Shown in pieces: positions 32,321 through 41,421 of a stretch of 64,000 bases of DNA (positions within the stretch are counted from its first letter, which is position 1; each line of letters begins with the position of its first letter). Origin of the DNA: an uncultured Clostridia bacterium. GTDB taxonomy: Bacteria > Bacillota > Clostridia > Christensenellales > Christensenellaceae. The DNA is taken from assembly GCA_947063485.1 (NCBI GenBank), contig CAMSSU010000001.1, positions 1-64,000 on the forward strand. Direction: 5' to 3'. The translations under genes were made by a program, and so were the position numbers. The notes below the pieces were generated by a model. That model was not told the origin of the DNA. It saw nothing but the letters and a program-made list of their open reading frames with translations, and searched no databases.

Positions 32321-33658
32321 ATGCCAGAGGTGATTCGGCGCGTCCCCCCCAGCAGCATGGAGGCGGAGCAATCTGTGCTGGGCGCAATGCTGCTCAGCGA
32401 AAACTGCGTGCTTGCCGCGGTGGAAAAACTGCGGGAAGAGGATTTTTATGTGGAGAGCCATCGGCGCATTTGGCGGGCGATGTACGATCTTTCTGCGCTC
32501 TCAAAGCCGGTCGATCTCGTTACGGTAACCGAGCGGATGGAACAGGGCGCGCCCCTCAGCCTGGAGGAGCTGACCTATCTTTCGGATCTCACCCAGGCCG
32601 TGCCCTCCACGCGCAATATCGATGTCTATATCGGCATCATCAAGGAAAAAAGCCGCCTGCGCCGGCTCATCAATGCCTGCGCGGAGATCGCGGATTTAAG
32701 CTATAAGGCCGAAGCGCCTGCGGCGGAAGTGCTCAACATCGCCTCGGATCTCGTCTATAAAATCGCAGACGAGCAGACCGAGCGCAGCCTGGTGCACGTC
32801 CGCACGGCGCTGATGGAGAGCTATGAGCTCATCTCCAAAGCGGCCAAATCCAAGGACGGCCTGATGGGCGTGGCCACGGGCTTCCCGCTCATGGATAAAA
32901 AGCTCTCGGGCTTCCAGCCCTCCCAGCTCATCGTCGTGGCAGGCCGCCCGGGCATGGGCAAAACCAGCTTTGCGCTCAATATCGCCGAGCATGTGGCCGT
33001 CAAAGAGGGCAGGCCGGTGGCCATTTTCTCGCTGGAAATGAGCCGGGATCAGCTGGGCATGCGGCTGCTCTGCGCCGGGGCCCAGGTGGATTCGCAGAAC
33101 GCCAGAACGGGCGCGCTCTCGGAGAAGGATTTCTACAGCCTGGCAGACGCCATGGTGCCGCTGGAAGGCGCGCCCATCTATATCGACGATACGGCCATCA
33201 TCGGCCCGACGGAGATGATGGCAAAGCTGCGCCGGCTGCGCCAGCAGGTTGGGGATATCGGCCTGGTCGTCATCGACTATTTGCAGCTGATGGATACGGG
33301 CCGGCGCTCGGAAAACCGCCAGCAGGAGATCTCGCAGATCACCCGCTCGCTCAAAGTCGCGGCCAAGGAGCTCCAGGTGCCCATCATGCTGCTCTCCCAG
33401 CTCTCGCGTGCCACAGAGAAGCGGGAAAACAAGCGGCCCATGCTCTCGGATTTGCGGGAATCCGGCGCAATCGAGCAGGATGCAGACGTCGTCCTGTTCC
33501 TGCACCGGGAGGACTACTACTCCGACGACGAGCAGCATAAGGGCGATGCCAGCATCATCATCGCCAAGCAGCGCTCGGGCCCGACGGGGACCATCAACGT
33601 CATGTGGAAGGGCGAGCAGACCAAATACCTGGAAGTGGATTTCCGGGAGGATGAATAG
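32321..33658 (+). CDS. dnaB: replicative DNA helicase
   Basis: A 445-residue hexameric 5'-3' helicase at the replication fork (DnaC in B. subtilis nomenclature). The N-terminal helical collar spans about residues 1-150. The RecA-like C-terminal domain has Walker A GRPGMGKTS at 208-216 and Walker B LVVIDYLQL near 325. The loop RATEKRENKRPMLSDLRESGAIEQDAD is diagnostic. There is no intein. It starts 10 bp after rplI. Confidence 0.97.
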   Translation: MPEVIRRVPPSSMEAEQSVLGAMLLSENCVLAAVEKLREEDFYVESHRRIWRAMYDLSALSKPVDLVTVTERMEQGAPLSLEELTYLSDLTQAVPSTRNIDVYIGIIKEKSRLRRLINACAEIADLSYKAEAPAAEVLNIASDLVYKIADEQTERSLVHVRTALMESYELISKAAKSKDGLMGVATGFPLMDKKLSGFQPSQLIVVAGRPGMGKTSFALNIAEHVAVKEGRPVAIFSLEMSRDQLGMRLLCAGAQVDSQNARTGALSEKDFYSLADAMVPLEGAPIYIDDTAIIGPTEMMAKLRRLRQQVGDIGLVVIDYLQLMDTGRRSENRQQEISQITRSLKVAAKELQVPIMLLSQLSRATEKRENKRPMLSDLRESGAIEQDADVVLFLHREDYYSDDEQHKGDASIIIAKQRSGPTGTINVMWKGEQTKYLEVDFREDE

Positions 33659-33661
33659 CAT

Positions 33662-34150
33662 ATGCAAGCAATGATTACGGGAAAATGGATCACCGGCCAG
33701 CAGGATCTGACGGCTGTGATGGAGATCCGCCAAAAGGTTTTTACGCAGGAGCAGGGCTTCCCGGCGGAGGCAGACCGGGATGCGTTCGACGAGCAGGCCA
33801 TGCACGCCCTGATGTTCGACGGCGATACCCCTGTGGCCACCGGGCGGCTGTATTTCGACGGCGCAAAGCTGTTCCTCGGGCGCATCTGCGTTTTGAAGGA
33901 ATACCGCGGCCAGTCCATCGGGGATCTGATGACGCGGCTGATGATCCTGCGCGGGTTCGATTTCGCAAAGGAGATCTATCTCCACGCCCAGATGCAGGCC
34001 AAGGGCTTTTACGAGCGCTACGGCTTCCGAACGGAGGGCGAGCCGTTTTTGGAGGAGGGGCAGGAGCATGTGCTCATGCGCCTGAAAAAAGAGGAGACGC
34101 GCTTCCCGTCCAAATGCGGGGAGGACTGCGCCAAAAACACCATACACTAA
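33662..34150 (+). CDS. GNAT family N-acetyltransferase
   Basis: A 162-residue protein of the small ElaA-like GNAT type. The acceptor side begins EIRQKVFTQEQGFP near residues 21-34. The acetyl-CoA segment ICVLKEYRGQSIGDLMTRLM is near 74-93, and the FYERYGFRTEGEPFLEEG end near 114-131. A short Cys-containing tail (KCGEDCAKN) ends the protein. It begins 3 bp after dnaB and is part of that operon. Substrate unknown. Confidence 0.85.
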   Translation: MQAMITGKWITGQQDLTAVMEIRQKVFTQEQGFPAEADRDAFDEQAMHALMFDGDTPVATGRLYFDGAKLFLGRICVLKEYRGQSIGDLMTRLMILRGFDFAKEIYLHAQMQAKGFYERYGFRTEGEPFLEEGQEHVLMRLKKEETRFPSKCGEDCAKNTIH

Positions 34151-34166
34151 ACAGCAAGACACGAAG

Positions 34167-35123
34167 ATGATACAATTAGTTGTGCCCCAGGGGCAGGATG
34201 GGAAAAATTTAAAGAGCTGTATGCAGGATATGCTGGCGGCCATGAAAAAAAGCGAGGCCGAAAGCCTGCTGCGCAAGGGCTGTGTGCGCGTCAACGGCGT
34301 GCGGGCCAGGAAGGATATCCCGCTGGCGGCGGGCGATATTTTAGATCTCTATGTGGAAAAGGAGTATAAGGACTATCTGCCGGATGTCGGCCTGCTCTAT
34401 GAAGACGACGGCCTGCTGATTTTCAATAAGCCCCCGGGTCTTTCCTGCCTGGAGGATAAGCCGGATGGCAAGCCCACGCTGCTCTCGGTGGCCGAGGAGT
34501 ATATGCGGGAGAACGGGGACTACGATCCCCGCTTTGGGCGCATGCCCTTCGTCTGCCATCGGCTGGATCACTATACAGGCGGGCTGGTGCTGGTGGCCAA
34601 AAACCAGGATATGTATGAGGCGCTGGTGGAGGCGTTCGCCCAGCGGCGGGTGCGCAAGTTCTATAAGGCCATCGTCTGCGGCAGGCCCAAGCGGCAGGAG
34701 ACGCTCTCGGCTTACATCATCAAAGACGCGGGCAAGGCCAAAGTGCGGGTGCTCCCGGCTCCGGCCAGGGGCGCGAAGCGGGCAGTAACGCGCTATGCCC
34801 TGGAAAAACTGGGCGACGGCATTGCGCAGGTGGATCTCGAGCTGGTTACCGGGCGCACGCATCAGGCCAGGGCCATGATGGCCTGGGCGGGATTCCCGAT
34901 TCTGGGCGACGATAAGTACGGCAACCGCCGGATGAACAAGCGCTATGGCGTCAAATTCCAGGCGCTGTGGTCGTATCGGATTTTGTTTGAGACGGGCAAC
35001 AACAACACGCTGGCCTATCTCAACGGGCGCTCCTTTGCGACGGACCGCATCGGCTTTCCTTATCTGCCCACGCTGGATGAGGCCGGCGCGGAGTGCGTAG
35101 TTTTGCAGGATGGGCGGGAATAA
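34167..35123 (+). CDS. RluA family pseudouridine synthase
   Basis: A 318-residue RNA-modifying enzyme. An S4-type RNA-binding segment lies at about residues 25-70 (KSEAESLLRKGCVRVNGVRARKD). The catalytic motif is present as CHRLDHYTGGLVLVAKN near 129-145, with the nucleophile Asp after HRL. The later GRTHQARAMMAWAGFPILGD completes the family pattern. It probably modifies 23S rRNA or tRNA; the exact site cannot be told. Last gene of the yybS-rplI-dnaB operon. Confidence 0.92.
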   Translation: MIQLVVPQGQDGKNLKSCMQDMLAAMKKSEAESLLRKGCVRVNGVRARKDIPLAAGDILDLYVEKEYKDYLPDVGLLYEDDGLLIFNKPPGLSCLEDKPDGKPTLLSVAEEYMRENGDYDPRFGRMPFVCHRLDHYTGGLVLVAKNQDMYEALVEAFAQRRVRKFYKAIVCGRPKRQETLSAYIIKDAGKAKVRVLPAPARGAKRAVTRYALEKLGDGIAQVDLELVTGRTHQARAMMAWAGFPILGDDKYGNRRMNKRYGVKFQALWSYRILFETGNNNTLAYLNGRSFATDRIGFPYLPTLDEAGAECVVLQDGRE

Positions 35124-35155
35124 AAAAGAGCAGGCATCTTGCCTGCTCTTTTTTT
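35122..35155. terminator. bidirectional terminator between RluA-type and solute-binding genes
   Basis: AGAGCAGGC / GCCTGCTCT with an ATCTT loop, A run before and T run after. Confidence 0.92.
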
Positions 35156-35172
35156 GCGCCGATCCAACCGGC

Positions 35173-36015
35173 CTATTGATACTGCTCCAGCCCATATCTT
35201 TGCGCGATGGCATCTATGGTGCCGTCTGCCCGCTTGGAGGCGATGGCGGCGTTGAACAGTGCGATGGCATCCGAGTTGCTCTTCCATGCGGCAATGCGGT
35301 AGGAGATGCCGCAGAGCGGCTCTTCCACCATGACCAGGTCGTGCTCGAATTCCTGCATCTTATAGCGCGGCGCGATGACGGCATTGCTGGTTTTGGCGTT
35401 GACGGCGGCGATGGCATCCGGGTAGGAGGAGCAGTTTAGAAACTCGGAGGCGGCAATCTCCCGATCGGAGAGCGCGCTTCGGATATCCGCGCGCTGCAAT
35501 TCGCTGGTCATCACCAGCAGGCGCGCATCGTTCAGCGAGCCGATGGAAACCGGGCTGCCCTGGGCGACGTAGGCATGGACGCTGTCTCGGAAATAGCCGT
35601 CCGAAAGCGAGAGTCCCTGGGTCTTGAGCACGTTATACGTCAGTTCGCCCATGGCCAGGTCGATCTCCCCGATTTTGAGCTGATAGGAGGCTTCTTCTGC
35701 CGGGATGACGACGAAATTCAGCTTGGCATCCGGGTAGACGGCGTGGATAATTTCCTCGGCGGCATCCCGGTCGAACCCGGATGGGAAGCCATCCTCTCCC
35801 GGGCTGGAGAAACGGGAATTGGCGATGCCGATGGTGATCTCCTCCTGCGCATACATGGCCGTCTCTGCCGGGCGCAGTTTTTTTGCGCTTTTCCAGAACA
35901 GAGCGCCGGCCACGGCCAGCAGAACGGCGGCCGCGCCGATGATCCAGTATTTATAGGTGTATCGGTTAAACAAAGTTTCCAGGCGAAATTTCGGTTGTTG
36001 GCGGTATCTTCTCAT
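35173..36015 (-). CDS. membrane-anchored family 3 (amino-acid type) solute-binding protein
   Basis: A 280-residue protein with a basic N-terminus, one uncleaved-looking membrane helix (about residues 23-42) and an extracellular bacterial family 3 solute-binding fold (about 60-278). Typical features are TIGIANSRFSSPGEDGFPSGFDRDAAEEI, the GEIDLAMGELTYN hinge segment and ELQRADIRSAL. It lacks a lipobox. No permease or ATPase gene is adjacent, so it is an orphan: either a partner of a distant ABC transporter or a sensing domain. Confidence 0.82.
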   Translation of the reverse strand: MRRYRQQPKFRLETLFNRYTYKYWIIGAAAVLLAVAGALFWKSAKKLRPAETAMYAQEEITIGIANSRFSSPGEDGFPSGFDRDAAEEIIHAVYPDAKLNFVVIPAEEASYQLKIGEIDLAMGELTYNVLKTQGLSLSDGYFRDSVHAYVAQGSPVSIGSLNDARLLVMTSELQRADIRSALSDREIAASEFLNCSSYPDAIAAVNAKTSNAVIAPRYKMQEFEHDLVMVEEPLCGISYRIAAWKSNSDAIALFNAAIASKRADGTIDAIAQRYGLEQYQ

Positions 36016-36110
36016 AGCATCCTCACTTTGCCTCTAGTTTAGCATCTTTCACAAATTTTCGCAATGCGGGGCAAAGAGCTGGGAAATCCGCAAAGGAGGA
36101 GAGAAGTGTG

Positions 36111-36139
36111 TTGAATAATTTTGCTGGAAATGTTAGAAT
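36111..36139 (+). promoter_or_regulatory. promoter of the oadB-oadG pair
   Basis: TTGAAT (36111-36116), a 17-bp spacer and TAGAAT (36134-36139), 52 bp before the start codon. Confidence 0.65.
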
Positions 36140-36190
36140 AAGCGAAGAAACACTGCCTGATTGAAATACAAAAGTAGAGGAAAGAGGAAA

Positions 36191-37321
36191 ATGGATTTTA
36201 ACGTATTATTTGGCAATTTTGCAAACATTACGTGGCAGCAGGTTGTGATGTGGCTCATCGGGGCGCTGCTCATCTATCTGGCCATCAAAAAAGAGATGGA
36301 GCCCTCGCTGCTGCTCCCCATCGGCTTTGGCACGATTCTGGTCAACCTGCCCCTCTCGGGCGCCATCACCCAGGGGGCGGAAGTGGGCGTGCTAAACGTG
36401 CTGGATGCGGCCGGCATTTCCAACGAGCTGTTCCCGTTGGTGCTGTTCATCGGCGTCGGCGCGATGATCGATTTCGGCCCGCTTTTGAGCAACCCCAAGA
36501 TGCTGCTCTTTGGCGCGGCGGCGCAGTTTGGCATTTTCGTGACGCTCTCGCTGGCGACCCTGCTCGGCTTCAACATGGCGGATGCGGCGGCCATCGGCTC
36601 TGTGGGCACGGCAGACGGCCCGACGGCGCTGTTCGTGGCAAACCTGCTGGGCTCCGGAAAAGTCGGCGCGATCATGGTCGTGGCCTATTCGTATATGGCG
36701 CTGGTGCCCATCATCCAGCCGCCTGTCATTCGGTTGCTGACGACCAAAAAAGAGCGCAGAATCCGCATGGAATATAAGCAGAGGGATGTTCCCCAGATCG
36801 TCAAGATCATGTTCCCGGTGTTCGTTACGATGATCGCGGGCTTCGTCGCGCCTAAGTCGGTTTCGCTGGTGGGCTTTTTGATGTTCGGCAACCTCATCCG
36901 GGAGTGCGGCGTGCTGCGCTCGCTTTCCGAGACGGCGCAGAACGTCATGGCAAACCTCATCACGCTGCTGCTGGGCATCACGGTTGCCATGCAGATGCAG
37001 GCGGATAAATTCCTGAATCTGGAGACGCTGGCCATTCTCGGCCTGGGCCTCATCGCCTTTATCTTCGATACGGCGGGCGGCGTTCTGTTCGCCAAATTCC
37101 TGAACCTGTTTACCAAAAAGAAAGTCAACCCGATGATTGGCGCGGCGGGCATCTCGGCCTTCCCCATGGCCTCCCGGGTTGTGCATAAGATGGGCAGAGA
37201 GGAAGACCCGAATAACTTCCTGCTCATGCACGCGGCCGGCGCAAACGTCGCCGGGCAGATCGCCTCGGTTATCGCCGGCGGCCTGCTCATCAACCTGGTA
37301 ACATCCGGCATTTTCGGCTGA
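36191..37321 (+). CDS. oadB: sodium ion-translocating decarboxylase beta subunit
   Basis: A 376-residue polytopic membrane protein of the OadB/GcdB/MmdB family, which couples decarboxylation of a carboxybiotin to outward Na+ pumping. Family motifs are present: GVGAMIDFGPLLSNPKMLLFGAAAQFGIF near residues 93-121, GSVGTADGPTALFVAN near 137-152, and GAAGISAFPMASRVV near 317-331. ATG at 36191 is preferred over an in-frame ATG 30 bp upstream because MDFN is the family-like start. It pairs with the gamma-like gene 19 bp downstream. The alpha carboxyltransferase and the biotin carrier are not in the window. Confidence 0.93.
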   Translation: MDFNVLFGNFANITWQQVVMWLIGALLIYLAIKKEMEPSLLLPIGFGTILVNLPLSGAITQGAEVGVLNVLDAAGISNELFPLVLFIGVGAMIDFGPLLSNPKMLLFGAAAQFGIFVTLSLATLLGFNMADAAAIGSVGTADGPTALFVANLLGSGKVGAIMVVAYSYMALVPIIQPPVIRLLTTKKERRIRMEYKQRDVPQIVKIMFPVFVTMIAGFVAPKSVSLVGFLMFGNLIRECGVLRSLSETAQNVMANLITLLLGITVAMQMQADKFLNLETLAILGLGLIAFIFDTAGGVLFAKFLNLFTKKKVNPMIGAAGISAFPMASRVVHKMGREEDPNNFLLMHAAGANVAGQIASVIAGGLLINLVTSGIFG

Positions 37322-37340
37322 GCATAAGGAGGAGAAGAAC

Positions 37341-37472
37341 ATGGACGGATTTGTCAATTCATTGCTGCTGATGGCATACGGCATGCTGGGCCTGTTTGCC
37401 ACCATGGGCGCAATTTATGCGGGCGTCGCAGCCATGCGCGCGGTTTTTGCCCGCAAGAAAAAAGACGCATAG
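37341..37472 (+). CDS. OadG-like decarboxylase gamma subunit
   Basis: A 43-residue protein with one membrane helix (about residues 7-33) and a Lys-rich tail, beginning MDGFVNSLLLMAYGMLGLF. This matches the short gamma subunits of Na+-pumping decarboxylases that stabilise the complex. It is short compared with typical OadG (about 80-120 residues) because it lacks the C-terminal Pro-rich part. AAGGAGGAG precedes it, directly behind oadB. Confidence 0.75.
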   Translation: MDGFVNSLLLMAYGMLGLFATMGAIYAGVAAMRAVFARKKKDA

Positions 37473-37495
37473 CGCGCAAAGCAATTTGGGCAAAG

Positions 37496-37527
37496 GCGGC
37501 GGGGAAATTTGCCCCGCCGCTTTTCTT
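37496..37527 (+). terminator. terminator after oadB-oadG
   Basis: GCGGCGGGG / CCCCGCCGC perfect stem followed by TTTTCTT. Confidence 0.88.
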
Positions 37528-37540
37528 ATGGAGGAGGCAG

Positions 37541-38119
37541 ATGAGGGCGCAAAGCTACATCGGTTTGCCGGAAGGCTATGGGCTCATCCGGGAAATCGAT
37601 TTGCAGAAGGATAAGAAACTGGCATTTTGGCTGAATATGGCGGCGGGCGCAGCAATGCTGGCCATGCTGGCGCCTGTATTGCCCATGCTGGGCTCGGCGC
37701 TCTCCCGCGGCGTGCCGCTGCTGCCGCTTTTGGCTCTGCTGCTGGGCACGTTTGTCTATCCGATTGCGCATGAATGGGTGCACGGCATTTTCATCCGCAT
37801 TTTCTGCGGCCAAAAGGCAAACTATGGCTTCACCGGCCTTTATGCCTTTGCCGGCAGGGGGGATGCCTATTTCTGCAAGGCGCATTACCTCGTGATTGCC
37901 CTGGCGCCGGTGGTCATCTGGGGCGCTGTGCTGGCAGTTCTCTGTGCGCTGGCGCAGGGGCCCTGGTTTCTGGCGGCGTATTTCATCCAGGCCATGAACC
38001 TTTCGGGCGCGGCGGGAGATCTCTATGTGGTGTGCCTCTGCCTGCGCGCGCCGGCCGGGCTGTTGGTGAACGACGACGGCGTCTCCATGCGGCTTTATCT
38101 CAAAAAAGAAGATTGTTAA
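37541..38119 (+). CDS. DUF3267-type putative membrane zinc metalloprotease
   Basis: A 192-residue membrane protein with about four hydrophobic helices. An HExxH motif (HEWVH near residue 77) lies at the end of the second helix. A later NLSGAAGDLY segment (near 158) supplies a conserved Asn and Asp. Both are the pattern of DUF3267, a putative zincin family related to site-2-like membrane peptidases. Substrate and role are unknown. It stands between the oad terminator and a two-component system. Confidence 0.75.
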   Translation: MRAQSYIGLPEGYGLIREIDLQKDKKLAFWLNMAAGAAMLAMLAPVLPMLGSALSRGVPLLPLLALLLGTFVYPIAHEWVHGIFIRIFCGQKANYGFTGLYAFAGRGDAYFCKAHYLVIALAPVVIWGAVLAVLCALAQGPWFLAAYFIQAMNLSGAAGDLYVVCLCLRAPAGLLVNDDGVSMRLYLKKEDC

Positions 38120-38200
38120 ATAAATTTTAAAGGAAACGCAATTTTTTGCCTACTGTGTTTTTAAAATCTGAAATGCTACCATATTGGCAGGAGGTTTGTG

Positions 38201-38902
38201 ATGTATCATATTTTGGTTTGCGACGACGATCGGGATATTGTATCCGCGCTGAAGATCTACCTTACGGCCGAAGGGTATGAAGTTTTGGAAGCGTATAACG
38301 GAAAGCAGGCGCTGGAAGCTGTGGCCGCGCAGGAGGTTCACCTGATTTTGATGGATTTGATGATGCCCGAAATGGATGGCATCACGGCGACGGCCAAACT
38401 GCGGGAGACGAGCAATATCCCCATCATCATGCTTACAGCCAAAAGCGAGGACGGCGACAAAGTGCTGGGCCTCAATATTGGCGCGGATGATTATATCACA
38501 AAACCGTTCAACCCCATCGAAGTGGTGGCGCGGGTCAAATCGCATCTGCGGCGCTATACGCGCCTGGGCGGCATCCAGATGCCCGGCTCGGCGCGCATCG
38601 AAGTGGGCAGCGTCTGCCTGGACGACGAGAGCAAGCAGGTTACGGTGGATGGGGAGCCCGTCTCTCTGACGCCCATCGAATACAACATTCTGCGGCTGCT
38701 CATCCAGAGCCCGGGCAAAGTCTTTTCCATCCGGGAGATCTATGAAAACGTCTGGAAAGACCCGGCCTTCGGGCAGGAGGGGACGGTTGCCGTGCATATT
38801 CGCCATCTGCGGGAGAAAATCGAGATTAACCCTGCGGATCCGCGCTATCTCAAAGTCGTATGGGGGCTGGGCTATAAGTTTGAAAGAGAGGTTTCGACGT
38901 GA
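38201..38902 (+). CDS. OmpR/PhoB family response regulator
   Basis: A 233-residue two-component regulator. The receiver domain (about 1-120) has the acidic pocket CDDDRD at the N-terminus, the phospho-acceptor Asp in LMDLMMPEMDG near residue 52, and the Lys in TKPFNP near 102. The C-terminal winged helix (about 135-230) ends VWGLGYKFE. A GTG at 38198 directly abuts the ATG; 38201 is chosen for its 6-nt distance from AGGAGG. It overlaps the kinase gene by 4 bp. Confidence 0.93.
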   Translation: MYHILVCDDDRDIVSALKIYLTAEGYEVLEAYNGKQALEAVAAQEVHLILMDLMMPEMDGITATAKLRETSNIPIIMLTAKSEDGDKVLGLNIGADDYITKPFNPIEVVARVKSHLRRYTRLGGIQMPGSARIEVGSVCLDDESKQVTVDGEPVSLTPIEYNILRLLIQSPGKVFSIREIYENVWKDPAFGQEGTVAVHIRHLREKIEINPADPRYLKVVWGLGYKFEREVST

Positions 38903-40773
38903 AAAAACTGACGCATAGCCTGCCGGCGAAAATCGCGGCGCTGCTGCTGCTCGTCTTCTTTGTCGTGGGCTGCCTGTGCGCGGGCTCGGGCATCGCCTAT
39001 ATGGAGGGCTGCGGCTATTATGAAAGCGAGAGCTTTTTGGATTCGCGGCAGGCGGCAAATATCACAGAAAATTATGTGGCGCAGGTTTTCGAATACCTGG
39101 AGCTTTGCTATGGGCAGCAGGAGAATGCCGAGTATCTTCGGGATTACCTGGAAAAGCGGCTCATGCAGGGCGAGACCAACTACTGCTTTTATGTTGCGGA
39201 TGAATCCGGCAATATTCTGCTGAAAAACTTTGAGGGAGAGCCGGAGCAGACTGTGGATTACGGCGAATATCTCATGCCGGACGGGACGGTGTATCATCAA
39301 TATGGGTTTGTCCGGGAGATCACGGCGCAGGATGATTATTATCAAAGCTACCTGCTCTATTCCCAGCTGGCGCCCAAAAAGCATTCGATGATCGTCTGGC
39401 TGGGCATCTTTGCGGCAGGGGCGCTGGGCATGGTAATTTTCCTTTTCTGCGCGGCCGGGCATAAGGCCGGGCATGAGGAGATCGTGAAAAACTGGCAGGA
39501 TCGCATCCCGCTGGATCTCTTTGCCGCGCTGATACTCACTCTGGGGTTAATGCTGGCATTTTTGACGGAGAGAGTGCTGTATCAAATGGATCTCGGCAGG
39601 ATCTCCGGGTTTTTCCTGGGCGCCGTGCCTTTCTGCCTGGCCTGGCTGTTGCTGGCGCTGGATGCCTGCCTGAGCATGGCGACCCGGCTCAAAGCCGGGA
39701 AATGGTGGCAGAGCGCGGTTGTATACCGCATGGGGCGCTGGCTCGTCTTGCGCCTGCGGGAAGTATTTTCTAATTTTAAGCTGACATGGAAAATCGCGCT
39801 GACTTTTCTGGCCTATCTTTTTGCCAATGGCTTTTTGCTGCTGATTGCCGCGGCAGAGGGGAACGAGTTTTTCGTGATTCTGGCGCTGGCGGGGAACTTC
39901 TTTGTTCTGATCTGGCTTTGCCGCAGCGGCATCCAGCTTCAGGAGATTTTCCGGGGCGGGGAGCGCATTGCAGACGGCGCGCTGGATTATAAGATCAACG
40001 CAGAGGGCATGAACCGGGCGCTGCGCGGGCATGCCGAGACGCTCAACAATATCGGGGGCGGCCTTTCCCGGGCTGTGGAAGATCGGATGCAGAGCGAGCG
40101 CATGAAAACCGAGTTGATCACCAACGTCTCGCACGATATCAAAACGCCGCTGACCTCCATCGTCAACTATGTGGATCTGCTGGGGAAGGAGCAGATTCCG
40201 GGAGAGAGGGCGCAGGAGTATCTGGCGGTGTTGGAGCGGCAGTCTCAGCGGCTCAAAAAGCTCATCGAAGATCTGGTGGAGGCATCCAAGGCATCCACGG
40301 GCAACCTGCAGGTGGATTTGCAGCTGACGGACGTCGCCGAGCTTTGCCGTCAGACGGCCGGGGAATATACCGACCGGCTGAGCGCCCGGGAGCTGGAGCT
40401 CATCGCGCAGCTGCCGGATGAAGCCTATATCTACGCGGACGGCCGGTATCTCTTCCGGGTGCTGGATAACCTGCTGGGCAATATCTGCAAATATGCCCAG
40501 AAAGGCACCCGGGTGTATCTGGATCTGGCGTTCGCCGGGCAGAATGTGGCCATTTCGCTGAAAAACATCTCCAGGGATCGGCTGAATATTTCGCCGGGCG
40601 AGCTGATGGAGCGGTTTGTGCGGGGCGATTCCGCCCGCAGCACAGAGGGCAGCGGCCTGGGGCTTTCCATCGCCCGCAGCCTGACCGAGCTCCAAGGCGG
40701 CACCTTCGATATCGAGATAGACGGCGATCTCTTTAAAGTGCAGATCTGTTTCCCGGCGGCGCCGCTCATCTAG
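38899..40773 (+). CDS. sensor histidine kinase
   Basis: A 624-residue membrane kinase, partner of the preceding regulator. One membrane helix lies near the N-terminus (about 10-32), followed by an extracytoplasmic segment (about 33-165) and several membrane helices from about 166 to 345. A HAMP-like link leads to the DHp helix with phospho-acceptor His412 (NVSHDIKTPLTS). The ATP-binding domain has an N box (NLLGNICKYAQ) and GSGLGLSIA. The many-helix sensor is typical of clostridial kinases that respond to envelope stress. The signal is unknown. Confidence 0.92.
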   Translation: MKKLTHSLPAKIAALLLLVFFVVGCLCAGSGIAYMEGCGYYESESFLDSRQAANITENYVAQVFEYLELCYGQQENAEYLRDYLEKRLMQGETNYCFYVADESGNILLKNFEGEPEQTVDYGEYLMPDGTVYHQYGFVREITAQDDYYQSYLLYSQLAPKKHSMIVWLGIFAAGALGMVIFLFCAAGHKAGHEEIVKNWQDRIPLDLFAALILTLGLMLAFLTERVLYQMDLGRISGFFLGAVPFCLAWLLLALDACLSMATRLKAGKWWQSAVVYRMGRWLVLRLREVFSNFKLTWKIALTFLAYLFANGFLLLIAAAEGNEFFVILALAGNFFVLIWLCRSGIQLQEIFRGGERIADGALDYKINAEGMNRALRGHAETLNNIGGGLSRAVEDRMQSERMKTELITNVSHDIKTPLTSIVNYVDLLGKEQIPGERAQEYLAVLERQSQRLKKLIEDLVEASKASTGNLQVDLQLTDVAELCRQTAGEYTDRLSARELELIAQLPDEAYIYADGRYLFRVLDNLLGNICKYAQKGTRVYLDLAFAGQNVAISLKNISRDRLNISPGELMERFVRGDSARSTEGSGLGLSIARSLTELQGGTFDIEIDGDLFKVQICFPAAPLI

Positions 40774-40785
40774 GCCGGGGCAATC

Positions 40786-40821
40786 AAAAAAGAGGATATG
40801 CCTTTGCATACCCTCTTTTTA
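40786..40821. terminator. bidirectional terminator between kinase and hypothetical gene
   Basis: AGAGGATATGC / GCATACCCTCT with one mismatch, A run before and T run after. Confidence 0.88.
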
Positions 40822-40831
40822 TTTGCCAAAA

Positions 40832-41335
40832 TCAGGAAAGCTTTTTGGTCAGCGCCAAAAACAGGGTTCCGCCGTCTACTTCCAGCGGAAACATGGCCAG
40901 CGCCCCCAGGTGATACATACACAGCGCAACCAGCCCCATCACTGTCTCGGAGGAGGTTGCGGCGGTATCCGAGAGGAAAATATCCCAGTCGGTGTAGGCA
41001 TAGAGCTCTTTTAAGCGCAGCATCTGCTCGCTGAGCGCGCCGCCCACTCTGCCGTCTGCCCAGCTCCAAAGGATGCTGCCCTCCGCTTCATCCCAAAAAA
41101 AGAGAGGCTGTGCGGAAAAACTGAGCACCGCCTGGCCATCTTTCTTAAAGGCCAGCACGCCTTTGGAAAGGTCGCAGCCGATGGACTGCACGCCCAGCTC
41201 CTTTAAATGGTACTGCTCAAAAAGCGCCGCGGCGCGCTGGTTATAGTAGCTGGCAGCCCGGCTGATATACTCTTCAAATTTCGCCAGGCTCTGCTGTTTT
41301 TGCTCTTCGGTTATGGTTTTCTGTTCCTCGGCCAT
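40832..41335 (-). CDS. hypothetical cytosolic protein, 167 residues
   Basis: I cannot place this protein securely; it may belong to an uncharacterised DUF6882-like group, a guess from overall pattern. It is soluble, opens with a Lys/Gln/Glu-rich helix (MAEEQKTITEEQKQQ), and has a central LGVQSIGCDLSKGVLAFKKDG followed by WSWADGRVGGALSEQMLRLKEL. A Met/Leu-rich helix lies near the C-terminus, then FPLEVDGGTLFLALT. It is monocistronic between two terminators. Confidence 0.7.
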   Translation of the reverse strand: MAEEQKTITEEQKQQSLAKFEEYISRAASYYNQRAAALFEQYHLKELGVQSIGCDLSKGVLAFKKDGQAVLSFSAQPLFFWDEAEGSILWSWADGRVGGALSEQMLRLKELYAYTDWDIFLSDTAATSSETVMGLVALCMYHLGALAMFPLEVDGGTLFLALTKKLS

Positions 41336-41421
41336 GGTTTTCTCCTGCTGTTTGTGATTTTGTTAATATTCGCGCCCCGCCCTGCCTTTTCCTGCCCAGA
41401 AGCCGGATTTCCCGGGAAAAG

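Noticed and set aside
32696..34294. A 532-codon open frame on the minus strand
   Set aside because: It is antisense to dnaB, the GNAT gene and the start of the RluA-type gene and has no recognisable motif.
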